Of a stretch of 64,000 bases of DNA, positions 12,046 to 24,635 are shown in pieces (positions within the stretch are counted from its first letter, which is position 1; each line of letters begins with the position of its first letter). A program made the translations under genes and the position numbers. This DNA comes from Psoroptes ovis. Taxonomy: Eukaryota > Arthropoda > Arachnida > Sarcoptiformes > Psoroptidae. The stretch is from assembly GCA_002943765.1 (NCBI GenBank), contig PQWQ01000012.1, forward strand, positions 1,501,501 through 1,565,500, written 5' to 3'. The notes under the pieces are model-generated. The model saw only the letters and a program-made list of their open reading frames with translations, ran no database searches and had not been told where the DNA came from.

Positions 12046-14317
12046 TGTTCTCCAAGGGTTGGTAATTTCGCAAAGCGCCAAACACCACCACTGGTATACC
12101 ACACGAAGACGACGACTATGGCAGTGCATTTATGGGTGCATATTTGGCTTTTTGTTTTGTTTTTTCTCATTTTTTCAAAATTCATTGAAATTTCAAATAT
12201 TTAAATATTTACCAAACAAAATAAAAATAATAATAAATTATATGAGCAACGCAATTAATGTGCATTTTCATTCCACCAAAAAAAGAAGAATTTTGGTGGA
12301 ATTCCGTAGAATTTTGATTCCAAAGAATTTCATATTTTTTTTGAAATTTCGGTAATTTCAAAATAAATTTAAATTACGAATGTCACGGAATTTAATGAAT
12401 GAATTTGAATGAAAAATCCATGAATAATTTCCGATGCGATTTCCGCATTGAAAAGTTTGCGATTACGATACGTTCGCTTGATATGTACGATGAGATTCAA
12501 CATTGATTGATTGATTAATCATTTAATCGATTGATTACAATCGATCAATCAATTGTTGATGAAGATTGATTGACAAGACAATTGACAAGACGATTGTCAA
12601 GAAATGAGAAACGAGAAATGAAAATGACATAGGAAATCGGGTTATTCTTCAAGGGTTAGTACCTGTTAAATTGTCAACATTCGATGACAACTTACCATTG
12701 AATTGTATTTCGGTGATACTAAAAAAAGATTTCTCGAGAAATTCTTCGCCAAAAAAAAAAAAACTTCATTTCCAAGACGATGCCACCAAGATGAATGATG
12801 ACGGTGATGATGAATGATGGTAATTATCATCATTTTACGTCATATTTCATGGTCGCTGGTAATTCATGGACATATTTGCCGAGTCGTTTTGCCGGGAATA
12901 TTATTTCTTAGCGGGAAAAATATTTTTCATTTTCTCCTTTGATTAATTTCCTTATTTGTTTTTGAATGAAAAAAATTTTCAAGGAAAATTTAAAATTCTT
13001 CATATTTTCTCAATCAAAATCAATATGTCAGTACTGACTATACGGCTGATGATACCGATGATATCATTGTCAGAATATTCTGACATTTGATTTCATAAGA
13101 ATTCAATGATAATCGATACTTTTATTTTGAGGAAAAAAATATGAGGAATTTCCCCAAGTTTTAATGATACATTTCAAATGAAAAATGACGATAATAATAA
13201 TAATGATACATTTTGGTTGCAAAACCTTACATTATAAGACCTTTAACAATCCTTGAAAAAGTTTTATTCGTTTCGATTTTAAGTTGCTTTACACATTGGA
13301 ACAAAAGTAATCATGATAATTGGTGACCATTGGTGATAATTGGTGGTATCGATTCATTCGAATGTTCAAAGCTACTCGAGGATTCCTAGGAATCCCAAGG
13401 AATTCGAATTGGTTCTTCTCGAATTGCTGAAGAGGTAAAGAAGGAAACAAGTTTAGACAAGGTAGAGGGGGAAAGGAGAGGGGAATAATAACCAATGTTG
13501 ACCAACCTATCAACGATCATAATTCGGTGGTCATGATGATTATCACGATGCCTTCTGATGAAGACAATCACTTTTGCTAAAAAATTTATTAGGGTAAGAG
13601 GATTAACCAAGGTGGTGGTGGGTGTGTCTTGAATCACGTATTCTGGCGATCGTGGCGCTGGTTGTCGGGAGAAAAATCTTGAAGAAATTTTTCCCGAACA
13701 AAACAAAAAAAATTAATTTAAAATTGACAAATATATGTGTGTGCTATTTTGACGAACAATAGCCCAAATTTCACTCGAAATAATATCCAAAGTTTCACTT
13801 CGAACAATACTCAAATCAATACTGGAATCATAACCGAAAATGAATACCCTAGACAAATGAATAAAGTATGAATAAATAAATGGGGAAAATTTAAATTTTA
13901 AATTTTCAGAGACTTTTCAAAAAAAAAATTTCTTTAATTTTTTCAAATGAAAATTTGAAAATAGAATGTAAATGATTTTAAATTCAAACAAATTTTATCA
14001 TAGAAACACAAATTGAAACAAAATGAATTTCAAATTCATTGAAATTCTTTAAAATTCATTGAAATTTCAATATTCTGACAAATGTAAACAAATAAATGAT
14101 TTGAAATGATTTGGCCAAAGATTCGTGACGATTATGTTTGCGTTGTTATTTGCGATTCATTCAATGTATTCTTATTAATAATCACAATAATAATGATACA
14201 ATATGCGATTCGAGACGAAATCTGACACAATTTTTGCTTAATGCTTTTTCGGATGAATTTCAATGAAATTTAAATGAAATTTATTCAAATTCATTGAAAA
14301 TTGCCATCGATATTCAA

Positions 14318-14403
14318 AGCGGGGTCTATGATGATGATGATGATGAAGAACAAGCAAGACAACCCTTGTTCCGTGATCACAAAGCGGGGTCTATAAAAGG
14401 GGT
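14318..14403 (+). repeat. Direct repeat CAAAGCGGGGTCTAT
   Basis: The 15-mer CAAAGCGGGGTCTAT occurs twice about 70 bp apart, followed by GATGATGATG in the first copy and AAAAGGGG in the second. It lies just inside the hAT-like right end at 14503-14517. Confidence 0.7.
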
Positions 14404-14502
14404 CGAAGCAGTATTCGATCCAAGACGTAGCGCTGCTTATCTCAACCACAAAAATGTTGGCACAAATCATTCTAAGCTCAAAATGTAAGTCAAGCTTTGA
14501 AG

Positions 14503-14517
14503 GGTTGAGAAACACTG
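14503..14517 (-). mobile_element. Solo hAT-like right terminus
   Basis: GGTTGAGAAACACTG is the exact complement of the left end of the element at 2809. I could not find the matching left end within about 500 bp upstream, so this is a truncated copy. Confidence 0.5.
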
Positions 14518-14769
14518 TGTAATTACTACAATATAAGCTACTACAAATACAAAATAATAATTAAACATTATCATTTCGATAGTCAATATTTTTAAATAAA
14601 TATTTGTTTATCATTGATTACATCATTATGATGATGGTATTATTATGATAATAATGTTAATAATGATGCTCATGATGATGACAATAATCCATCTAAGGAT
14701 TAATTCCATTATCACATTAGTGTTTCATCATTCATTTATATTTTTCTTAAATATAATTAAAATATTGTT

Positions 14770-14844
14770 GGGCTGTTCGAAAAGTTTTTGCCGATTTTCA
14801 ATGCACATTCTAGCTTAAAATACGACAGAACTTTCTGGACAACT
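14770..14844 (+). mobile_element. MITE family A copy 6
   Basis: 75 bp. Left GGGCTGTTCGAAAAGTTTTT then GCCGATTTTCAATGC; right ACAGAACTTTCTGGACAACT. Confidence 0.85.
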
Positions 14845-14853
14845 AAAAATTCC

Positions 14854-14926
14854 AGTTGACAGCTAAGTAACTACTGATTCTCATCATTGAAAATGCAAGA
14901 CAAAAGCCGCAATCACTTAGTTGCCA
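14854..14926. mobile_element. MITE family C copy 1 (mariner-type)
   Basis: The left arm AGTTGACAGCTAAGTAACTA and the right arm GCCGCAATCACTTAGTTGCC are diverged inverted repeats. The right arm complement GGCAACTAAGTGATTGCGGC is typical of mariner terminal repeats. It follows family A copy 6 after only 9 bp. Confidence 0.55.
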
Positions 14927-15190
14927 TCACAAACCGATACATCGGTGTAAAATATGGACTTAATAATGGAAACATATGTGTATGTGTGTGGCAGGGCCTA
15001 ACTTGATATGTTTTCGTTACTGGAAAATACAACAACAACAAGAAAATCATATAGTGATAATGTAATCAACTGAAATACCATATATTTGATTTGAAGAATT
15101 TCATAACAAAATTTTGTTTGTTCGAAATAAATAAATAAATAATAATAATAATAATGTAATTCAATATTATTATCATTTCAACAATAATAA

Positions 15191-15267
15191 GTTGTACCAA
15201 TAAGTTTTTGGTTGTCATTATCATAACATGTCCATTAGAAAATGGCTCAAAACTTTTCGGACAAACC
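15191..15267 (-). mobile_element. MITE family A copy 7, left end diverged
   Basis: 77 bp. Right end TGGCTCAAAACTTTTCGGAC then AAACC is typical; left end GTTGTACCAATAAGTTTTTG is diverged but still recognisable. Confidence 0.65.
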
Positions 15268-15736
15268 ATAGAATTATTCATGATTCAAATGTGCAAATTC
15301 AAACAATTTCATTGTGTATTTTTGATAGATTCCGATATGATTTGTCATTTTCATTTGTTCAATGGAATTTCAATTATTTTCCCATTTATTTTTATTCAAA
15401 ATCAAAATAATCCTCATTTGTCAACAGCAAACAGACAAACAAACAAACGAATTAATCATTTGCATGATATATCAAAAAAAGAAATATATTCTCTGGTATC
15501 GGATTGCCATTTTGAATATTTTTTTGGTATTTTTGGTATTTGTCATCAACCATCATAATTATCATCCCAGAATGCAAAAATACAAATGAATTTTTGATGA
15601 ATTTCGAGGGATAAATTCAAACAAATGAATGAATGAATGAATGAATAAATGAATGAAATGATAAACAAATCTAATCATTGTTTGTGTGTCAAATTTGCAA
15701 TTCTCCAAAGAGAATTGTGACAATTATGACAATGAT

Positions 15737-15970
15737 GGGTTGGGTTGGGGTTGGGGTTGAGTCGGGTTGTGCGGGGAACAAGTGGGGATCTCTGACAGTG
15801 AAAAAAAGGGTAGAAGGGGATTAAGAGATGAAGGTAGAGAGAGTAGTGAGCGATTGAAGGGAATTATCGGGACCCGAGAGTGATATAAAGGGTATATGGG
15901 GAATTACCTGGACATATTTGTTAGAAGGAGATTGGGGCAGGCCAAGGGGTAAGAAGGGTGAAAGCCCCAC
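15737..15970 (+). other. G-rich strand-asymmetric island with quadruplex-forming start
   Basis: The plus strand begins at 15737 with GGGTTGGGTTGGGGTTGGGG and a further GGG about 10 bases later, enough for a four-tract G-quadruplex. G runs (GGGG, AGGGTAGAAGGGG) continue to about 15970 with very little C. No coding frame was recognised. Confidence 0.75.
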
Positions 15971-16031
15971 AAAAAAAAAGAAATAAAAATGATTGAATAT
16001 GGCTGGAATTTATTATTATATCTGTCTGTGT

Positions 16032-16049
16032 TCTCTCTCTCTCTCTCTC
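16032..16049. repeat. (CT)n microsatellite
   Basis: CT dinucleotide run. Confidence 0.85.
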
Positions 16050-16839
16050 CACGGATTGCTTTAATTCAACTTTTAATTAATTTTAATTACTTTTAATTAC
16101 ATAATTTCATTCGAATTACATTTAATTACATTTTTGTTTAAATCATTCGGGGAAACAAAACAAAACAAATTATGATTGAAACAAATTAACAAAATTGTTC
16201 ATAATCATCATTGATTTTGAATGATTCATGAACACCTGAATAAACCTTTTGTTGTTTTGTTGCGACAAGGTCTTTTGGGTACAATTATCATCGAGAGACG
16301 ATTAAATCTTCAACGAAAATAATTATTAAATTACTAATTGAAATATCAACACTTTTTCATCGTGTGACTTCAATGGTTTTCAAACAACCGATAGTTTCAG
16401 TGATTCGAATGCAAACAGAGCCCAAAAACAAGGTTCTATGAAACAAGATACCCAAATCAAGGGACCCAAAGGTACCTTTAAAATGGGTCGCCATCCAGAA
16501 TTGTTGCTTGATGATTGTCTGAGTCTGAGACGCTTTATACTTATTATTTGTATTATTAGTGAATTATAGAAATGAATTAATTTGAATTAAATTAATTTAA
16601 ATTTGAATTCAATGCAAATGAATTTAAATTTAGTTCCATTAAATTCATTTCAACTAAATTAAATTTAATTTAATTCAATTCAATTTAATTGAAAATAATA
16701 TTTCGAATTTCTAAGCAAATAAAGACAATATTTGTATGAATAAATAAATAAATAAATGTAAAAATAAATAAAATAAAATTATTTAAATGAAAAATTCATT
16801 TATTCATGTCTTGTCTTGTCTTCGAAAAACACATACAAA

Positions 16840-16915
16840 GCTTGTCCGAAAAGTTCATGTCTGTCATATCAATGCAAGTTACGATTGAAAATTGGCAATA
16901 ATTTTTCGGACAATC
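16840..16915 (-). mobile_element. MITE family A copy 8
   Basis: 76 bp. Left GCTTGTCCGAAAAGTTC; right GATTGAAAATTGGCAATAAT followed by TTTTCGGACAATC, so the subterminal motif is on the right. Confidence 0.8.
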
Positions 16916-17568
16916 TCGCAAATGGTTTCACATCAATTGACAAAATTTCAATTATTTTCAGTTATTATTCATTTTGACGACATTCAAAAATAAAACCAAA
17001 ATTTTTATGATCTTGGCTCATAGAAAAAAATGTGGGTTTTTGGTTCACAATTCTCAAATTGTCAAACCCTTTTTTTTGGTCGTCAAATTTTTTTTATTGT
17101 TTATTTGTTTACTCGTCATCAATTGATGACGAGTGAAGATAAGAAAATTTCAATTCATCTATTTTGGTCTAAGATATTTTTGGCCGACCGAAACAAAAAT
17201 GGTCATAAATTCGGTCCATTTGGGTCCATCATATTTCGATGATCTGGCGGGTACCAATGTATCTGGCTGCAAGAAATGCCGACATTCGTCAATGTTCTCC
17301 TCAAGAATTCTGCTAACCGAAAATCCGTTACGACCGCTTTGATCGCCGATTTCCAGGGCCCCAAGATTTTCCACGATTTCCAAGAGTCGCGAAATTTTCA
17401 AATGCGTCAAATGTGTCGAGTTTCCCTGAGTTCAAATCATCCAATTTCGTTCAATTGAAAGAATTCAACAATCGTCAATTATCAAATGGTTAATTAATTT
17501 TGTTTTTATGGTTTCAATGATTTTTCGCTTAGATTTTTTATGCTTCGAATAGCGTGAAGAAAATTAAG

Positions 17569-17590
17569 CGCCCTTGGAAACCCAAGGGCG
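17569..17590. repeat. GC-rich 9 bp stem hairpin
   Basis: CGCCCTTGG and CCAAGGGCG pair perfectly around an AAAC loop. About 20 bp later GGGCCCG occurs twice. This GC content is exceptional for the window. The open frame 17554-17787 (plus) across it is Lys/Arg-rich and unrecognised. Confidence 0.7.
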
Positions 17591-19820
17591 AGAAATCACT
17601 GGGTAAATGGGCCCGACGGGCCCGTAGACCGTTCTACAGCGTGAAAACCATTTCGGAAATCAAAAACCGAACAAAATGTGCAAACAAAATGTGGATACCA
17701 AAATGTGAAAAACTTTTGAATGATTATCATTCGATGCGAATCATTGAAATCATCATCATTATCATCTTGAACACAAGCATCGAGTAAATAATGATCAATG
17801 ATAAATGATCATTTTATTTCATTTCATTTTTCGGTAACGAATAACTTTAAGATTTGAGGTTTGACTTTCACCGAATATATTTTCATCATTTGTGCATATT
17901 CAATGATTATAAATGAATTCGATTTGATCATAATAAAAGAAGTAATGTGAGAATTTTTTCTTTTATTTTTTACGCAAAGTCAACAGAGACAATCATGATG
18001 ATGATCATACAAAAGAATAATAAATCATCAAATGGCCAAAAATCATACTGAATTCGATGATGATAATTATGCTTAGATTGTTTAAATGAATGTGTTTTAG
18101 ATCAGAATCGATGATATCAGTGAAAATCGATGCCGAATTCAACGGAATTCAGTGGCGTCGCTTCATTGTTGCTTGGAACATGTTCTCTGCTTAGCGGCCA
18201 CAGAATCGTCGTCAATTTTCAAGTTTTCATATTTCACGCCACTCCATCATTATCATTATTCATTATCAATATGTTTCACACCCGAAGTGATTCATGATTG
18301 CCGCACATATGGAATGAATAACGGGAAGAATACAGACCGAAAATCAAAACTGAAACAATTTAAAAAATTGAATTATCTCTGGTAAACGATATCATATTTG
18401 GAAACCGAAATAACAAAAATTGAATTAAATATCACAAATTTTAGAATCAAGAAAATCAAGTCAATTTTCAACCCTTTACACTCGAAAGCGTCGAGGAATA
18501 ATTATAATGATATGATTATTTGAATCGATATGAATCATGAATTTATGAAACCCTAAATTGAAATTCATAATTAAATCAAAAATATTCATTTTGATTGATT
18601 TTGAATTCATTCGTTCATTTAAAATTTGTTTTTATTTTGATTCGGCTACAGAATATTCATTAGCATCAAACATAAGCTAAGCAAAGATCTGGAAAATTGT
18701 TTCCATGAGATATTTACCTGCAAAATGATTTATGATTCGATTTTTTTCTTTGCCCAAACACCTTGAGGACATTGTAATATGAAATACCACAGATGAATTG
18801 AATTAAATGATTGTGGTCTCCTTTCGGTGGAATTCAATATAGATTCAAAATGGAATCAATTTCAATTAATATAAATTAAAATTAATGAGAATCAGTGATA
18901 ATTAAAAATAATTTTGAATTTATTATTTTCCGAGAAGAATTTCCAATTCCAATTCGAACCAATTACTGTATTGAATCACCGAATTTTGTTTTCAAAAAAA
19001 ACGATTTCTATTCAGTCAGTATTCGGACGTTTTTCAGGCCCGATTATGCAAACTGACCAAAATCAATGAGACTGGTAAATTGGCCAAAATTCCTAACGAT
19101 TCTCGAACAGCCAAAGCAATCGGCCGATCGGAAACTTGGTGCTTGTTTCCACAAACAGGTCCATAGGAGAAAGGAAACCCAAATATTCAAAATCCGAAAT
19201 CATTCAAAGCATTCTAACACTCGGAACCCGAAATTTTCGAAAAAATTTCCGTTTTCATTCAAATTTGAACCAAATATTCATGAGTAAATTATAAGTTAAC
19301 TTTTTCTTAGATTTAGGAATTCTTAAACCAAAAATCAAAATCAAAGACACGAAAATTCATATCACGTCTTGGATTTCCTAATGGCGAGCAAACAAATGTT
19401 CGTAGTTGCGTCTTTCGGCTAATTTGTTCTTGCGAATCATCATCATTATCATTATCTTGGCGCATTTGTCAAAGATTGGACGAAGATTCTTTATTCGTTT
19501 TCAACTTTTACTTCATTTAAACTTATTTACTCGAATGAAATGTCAAATTGCTCATCAGAATCACTGGGATCATCTGAATAATCAGTCATCAAGCCATCGA
19601 TGTAAATTCTATGTTTCATCACAATTAACTGTTCAAAGGGTTAACCCTTAATTTTTAATATTACTTGTATTACAAATAATACAAATATTACAATTTAATA
19701 AATTATAAAAATTGAAATTTTTAATTGAAAATGACCAGAATTATTTTCATTACATAATAATTAAGAAATTAATTGATAAAATTTTGATGAGAAAATGATT
19801 GATTTCTAATGATGAAATTA

Positions 19821-22800
19821 TTAGGCGTTATTATTATTATTATTGTTATTATTTTTACCACCTTTCATTTTCGATGCAATTTTCATCACACTTAATGGAA
19901 AATTATGATTTTCTTGTATTAATGAACAACCGGGTACATAGATCACAGGCACATCTGTTTCATAGAAAAATAAGATACATTAGGTTGTAGTTAATAGAAA
20001 AGTGAAAAAAAATGATAATCAATCAAACATAATTCAATGATAATGTAGTGATTATTCATTTGAAAAACAAACAAACATAAATAATAATAAGATACTAACG
20101 ATCAGGTAATTGATATAATTTTTTAGGTAATTCAGCAAAAAATTCATGTCTCATCGCATCTTTCGATGATATACGTTCATTCGGTTCTAATGATAGACAT
20201 TGTTTTGCCAATGATTCAGCATTGATGATTGATTGTAATTTTGGAAAACATTTTCCTAATGATTGCGGTGGATATGATGTATTTTTTACTATTTAAATAG
20301 AAATATTGATCGGAAAAAAATATATTCATAAGTAAGATTAATGAAATATTATTTTTTTCAAAAATAAAATACAGAAAAAATAGATTGAAACATATATATG
20401 ATGAATACATGTCATCATTAATCATATTTAATGCAACAAATAATCTAATACAATCTAATAATAAACTTACAACAATTAAATGTTGATATTGATTGATATT
20501 CTTCCATATATGATTCGCTAGGTGTACCGAATATACGAAAAATTTTATCCAATTGATCTAATGGATCTTTGATGCCAGGAAATGCTGGTGAACCACAAAT
20601 CATTTCGATAAATATACAACCAACACCCCATATATCTAATGATGTTGAATAATTTCTTGAACCTAATAGAACATCAGGTGGACGATACCATAAGGTTACG
20701 ACTTCATTCGAATATGTATGCGATGGTATAGATTTGGCACGAGCTAAACCAAAATCAGCTAATTTTAATTCACCTTGTTCTGATATTAATAAATTCTATA
20801 AGGGTAGAAATTCAAATTTTAAATTCATTAAATTTAATCATTTAATAATGATAATTTTTAAAAAAAATACCTGTGGTTTAAGATCACGATGTAATATTCG
20901 TCGTTCATGACAATATGAAAGACCACGTAATAATTGAAACATAAATAAACGTACATTTTTTGGATTTAATCCACCTGGATGTCGTTCTAAATATTGACTT
21001 AGATCAGTATCAACATATTCAAATACTAATATTAATGTTTGTTTAGTGTGTATTATATCATGTAATGTAACAATATTTGCATGTTTTAATTCTCTCAGTA
21101 ATGATGCTTCACGTATAGCGGTGAATGGTGCACCTTCTTCAGCTTGTAATCGAATTTCTTTTAATGCAACCACACGATTCAAAACATTACTAAAACCTTT
21201 ATATACAGTAGCATATGAACCTTCACCTAATTGATCTAATTTTAAATATGAATCTAGCCGACCAAAACCAGTGTTTTCACTATTTGACAATTCATATGTA
21301 CTAAATCGGGATATCGAATGTTTAACTGGACGGCCATGTTCACCACCGAAATACATCGATGCTGGTCGATTATTGTTATGATTAATTCTATTTATATAAT
21401 TATTTTGCTCATTTATTCGTTGTTGTGGTGGTGATGATGATGATGATGAATCAATGATTGGGTGATTATGTTGTGGCTGTTGTTCATGATTATTTTGATG
21501 ATGATTATGATGAATGTGTAAATCATATATATCAGATTTTGGTCGTATCATTTTATTTAATTTTATCAATTTATTATTATTATTATTTGATTTATCACGC
21601 ATTTTTACATTTTTAAATGTATTCGATGTCGATTGTGGCTGTTGTTTTTGATAAGAATTTAATCGTTCAACAATTAAATCATTATTATTCGTATTATTAT
21701 TATTAATATTATCTTCATCATTCAAATTTGAATGCTCTAATAATGTTTCTAAATGATCGGATATCAAATGTTGCTGCTGCTGCTGCAAATGTTGTAAATG
21801 ATAAATCGATGTCGATCTTGGCGGTGGTTTAGGTATCGGACCGATTTGTGGTTGTCCTAGTGGTTGTGGTTGCTGCTGATTTTGTTGATGCGGTAGCCTG
21901 GATGTCGTTATATTATCAAGAATATGATAATTTTTTGTTTGTTTACCATTATCAACAGCATCATCATCATCAACATAATCGAGTATTTCATTACCATTTA
22001 TAGTCGTTGATTTCATTGTTTTATCATCACAAGCAGCGACAGCAGTAACGGCGACAACATTATCATTATCATCAATAGGATGATTATGCTCATATTGAAA
22101 GTGTTTCATTGGATGATTATGATGTTGTTGTTGTTGTTCCAGTAAAACATCATCTAATGCCCTGAACTTCAATATTTCTACATTGTTCTACAAATCAAAA
22201 GAGAAATAATGGAAAAAAGAGAGAAAATTAAAAATTTGAATTTTAAAAAATCGAATCAAATAGTCATAATACTTGATTATCACTGAATTCGGATGATAAT
22301 GTTCGATGTATATGATGATTAACATGATGGTGATGGTTATGATTATTTAAATTATCTTGATATAACCCTCCACTATTTGTTGATGTCGATGACGAAGATG
22401 ATGATGATGATGATACCATTGATGATCCTGATGATAATGTAAAACATTCGAAATGTGATGAAAGACGTTTCTTTAATCGCTGTAATTTGGTTTTCTTATT
22501 ATTATTATTATTATCAATCATCTGTTGTTGATGCTGCTGATGATGATGATGGTGATGCTGTTGTGTCATATTAAATGATGATAATGTTGATGATTTTTTC
22601 ATGATTTGATTATTATTATCGCTATTATTGATAATTATTTGATGATCATCATGATGATGTTGATGATTATGATGTAAATTATCACCAATCAATAATGATA
22701 ATCGTTGCTGTTGTTGTTGATGTTTATCATTAACATTACCATTATTATCATTAATATTATGATTATTATTATTATTTATAATCGATTCATTCGAATCAAT

Positions 22801-22953
22801 AATTGGATGATTATGATTTAAATTTATTGTTAATCGTTGCTGTTGCTGCAGCTGATGTTGTTTATGAGCATTATTAGATTCATATTGACATGAAAGATTA
22901 TTATTTTTCGATCTTAATTGATGTTTATAACAATATTCATAATTGATTGACAT
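19821..22953 (-). CDS. CDK14: Cyclin-dependent kinase, PFTAIRE subfamily (CDK14/Eip63E type)
   Basis: Five exons on the minus strand: 22953-22273, 22187-20871, 20795-20471, 20288-20100 and 19954-19821, joined by GT-AG introns of 75-182 bp, giving 881 residues. The kinase domain begins near residue 541. Visible motifs are the glycine loop GEGSYATV (548), ATP-site lysine in VALK (570), the diagnostic PFTAIRE helix (581-587), HRDLKPQN (catalytic Asp662) and DFG (680-682), then the activation segment ending in SNEVVTLWYRPPDVLLG. The last exon (VPVIYVPGCSLIQE) matches the C-terminal tail of vertebrate CDK14. Members bind membrane cyclin Y and act in Wnt receptor phosphorylation and cell-cycle signalling; Drosophila Eip63E is essential for development. 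The oddity is the N-terminal region of about 540 residues, dominated by Asn, Gln, His, Asp and Ser runs and much longer than in vertebrate CDK14. The start codon within this tract is the least certain part. Confidence 0.93.
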
Positions 22954-24256
22954 TTTTTTTCAATTCGAAATTTGATCAGATTCAATTCAATATAAAAATT
23001 GCATCAAATTACGAGAATTCAAATAGAAAATCAACTGAATTCAATGTAATTCAATTTCAATGTACCATCGTTTTGTTTTGATTGTTTTTCCTAAAGTCAA
23101 TCGAAGATAATCAATGCTCAATACTCAAAGGGGATAATACGTTTATTATTTTCAATTTCATTTCATTTGCTTTGTTTTGATCATTCGTTTATTTATTTAT
23201 TTATATTTTTTTCATTTATTTATTTATGATTGTATTTGTCGTGTTTGTATTTTTATATTTATACAAATGCCTTTTATGTCGTCGTCGTCGTCAAATAATA
23301 ATAATAATAATAATGACATCAATTTCAATGAAATTGAAAATACAAATAATACAAACAAAAAATACCAATGCGTTGGTGGTTATGGTGTGGTATATGGTGA
23401 TAAATGGCCGTTTTTTTTTTGTTTGGTATTTTATGATCATAAATTTTACTTGCTTTGACTGTTTCAGTTAATTTTTCATTTGGTCCGAAAGAATTTTTAG
23501 GAATTTTCAATGATTCTGCTGTTGTTGACGTTGTTTACTTGGTTTCGAATTGGCGTTGTCAAGATAATCATCGGTTATCATTGGGCTGGTGAGTGATACA
23601 AGCGTAATACTGGGTGACATACTCAATTATGACATTTTCCAAATGATTCAAACCAATTGTATCAATCGAGCCATTGTTTACCAAATTTGTTCAATTGAAA
23701 TTACGCACACAAAACATACACAAACATTGATCTATGTGGCTTGAATCTATGAATTGATTGATTTTGAATATTTGACAATAGGCTGAAATGATTCAGATAA
23801 TAAAAATAACACGGATAATACTGATCAAATGCCACAATAAACTTGAATTTTCTGCAGTTGTTTAAATGAAATCTTTATGATTTTTTTACTGCAGATGAAT
23901 AATGAACGAGAAGAAGAAGAAGAACAAGAGAATGGTTATTGACATTAAACTGTTTCACTGTGTACATATATGAAACGGTACATATGCCAAACAAAAGCCA
24001 AATGTTCAAATGTTGAATTATTATTTCGACGAGATTATTGTTGTTCGAATGATCATCATCGTTTACATACAAACAATGATTGTTTAAACATGATTATACA
24101 CAACAATTGAAGGTTGTAAACCATTTAAAAAAAAACTGAAAATAATTAAATGAATTTGAATTAAAATTGAAAAAAATTCAAGAATAAATCAAGAAATAAG
24201 TGAAAAAACAAGTTAAAATACCCACATAAACAAAAGTTTATGAGGGTTATACATTG

Positions 24257-24274
24257 ACACACACACACACACAC
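24257..24274. repeat. (AC)n microsatellite
   Basis: AC dinucleotide run. Confidence 0.85.
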
Positions 24275-24622
24275 ATACAAATAAACACCCGAATCAAACA
24301 TCGATTCGTGTATTAACAAGGATAAGGGCTTAAGAATCGACCACCAGTCATTTAATTCGCATATGTGAATGTGTGTTTTTATGTTGGTCTTGTTTCAGTT
24401 TATTTTTATTTCAATTTTTTTTTGTTTTTTTTTTGAAAAAAACAAAAACAGAAAAATAAATCTACACCCAACATTCGTACTATACCACTACCTCTTATTA
24501 CATAATTTTTTACTTATTTCTTTAGTGTTTCAGAAAATAAACATAAAAACACTTATTGTTCATTCATTAATGCTGCTAGCAATTTTATGAATTTTATGAT
24601 TCCAGAAATCAACGTTCAGTCG

Positions 24623-24635
24623 ACAGATGGCGTCA
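24623..24635 (-). promoter_or_regulatory. CTCF-like motif, possible
   Basis: ACAGATGGCGTCA; its complement TGACGCCATCTGT resembles the CGCCATCT core of animal CTCF sites. It lies about 1.7 kb upstream of the kinase start codon. A short match, so weak evidence. Confidence 0.25.

Larger units (their letters stand above)
8493..19820. other. Non-coding region with scattered MITEs, hairpins and a G-rich island
   Basis: No gene could be supported over these 11.3 kb. Short open frames near 9.5, 11.9, 13.4, 17.2 and 18.2 kb have no recognisable domain and several overlap repeats. The stretch contains MITE family A copies 5-8, one copy of family C, hAT-like ends near 11.8 and 14.5 kb, a 69 bp hairpin at 9.7 kb, a G-rich island at 15.7 kb and a GC-rich hairpin at 17.57 kb. 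Confidence 0.55.

Noticed and set aside
11784..12185. Overlapping open frames on both strands
   Set aside because: They coincide with the GC-raised hAT-like relic; no transposase motif is visible.
13289..13706. Two overlapping minus-strand frames of 74 and 106 codons
   Set aside because: No recognisable motif and mutually exclusive frames; probably chance in less AT-rich DNA.
15737..15770. Interstitial telomere repeat
   Set aside because: The TTGGGG-like units are few and irregular and do not match the arthropod TTAGG repeat.
17159..17410. 83-codon minus-strand frame of balanced composition
   Set aside because: Looks protein-like, but an open frame exists on the opposite strand as well and no family was recognised.
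23473..23515. Possible half copy of MITE family A (GGTCCGAAAGAATTTT then ATTTTCAATG)
   Set aside because: Only one end matches, with several changes, and no complementary end follows.
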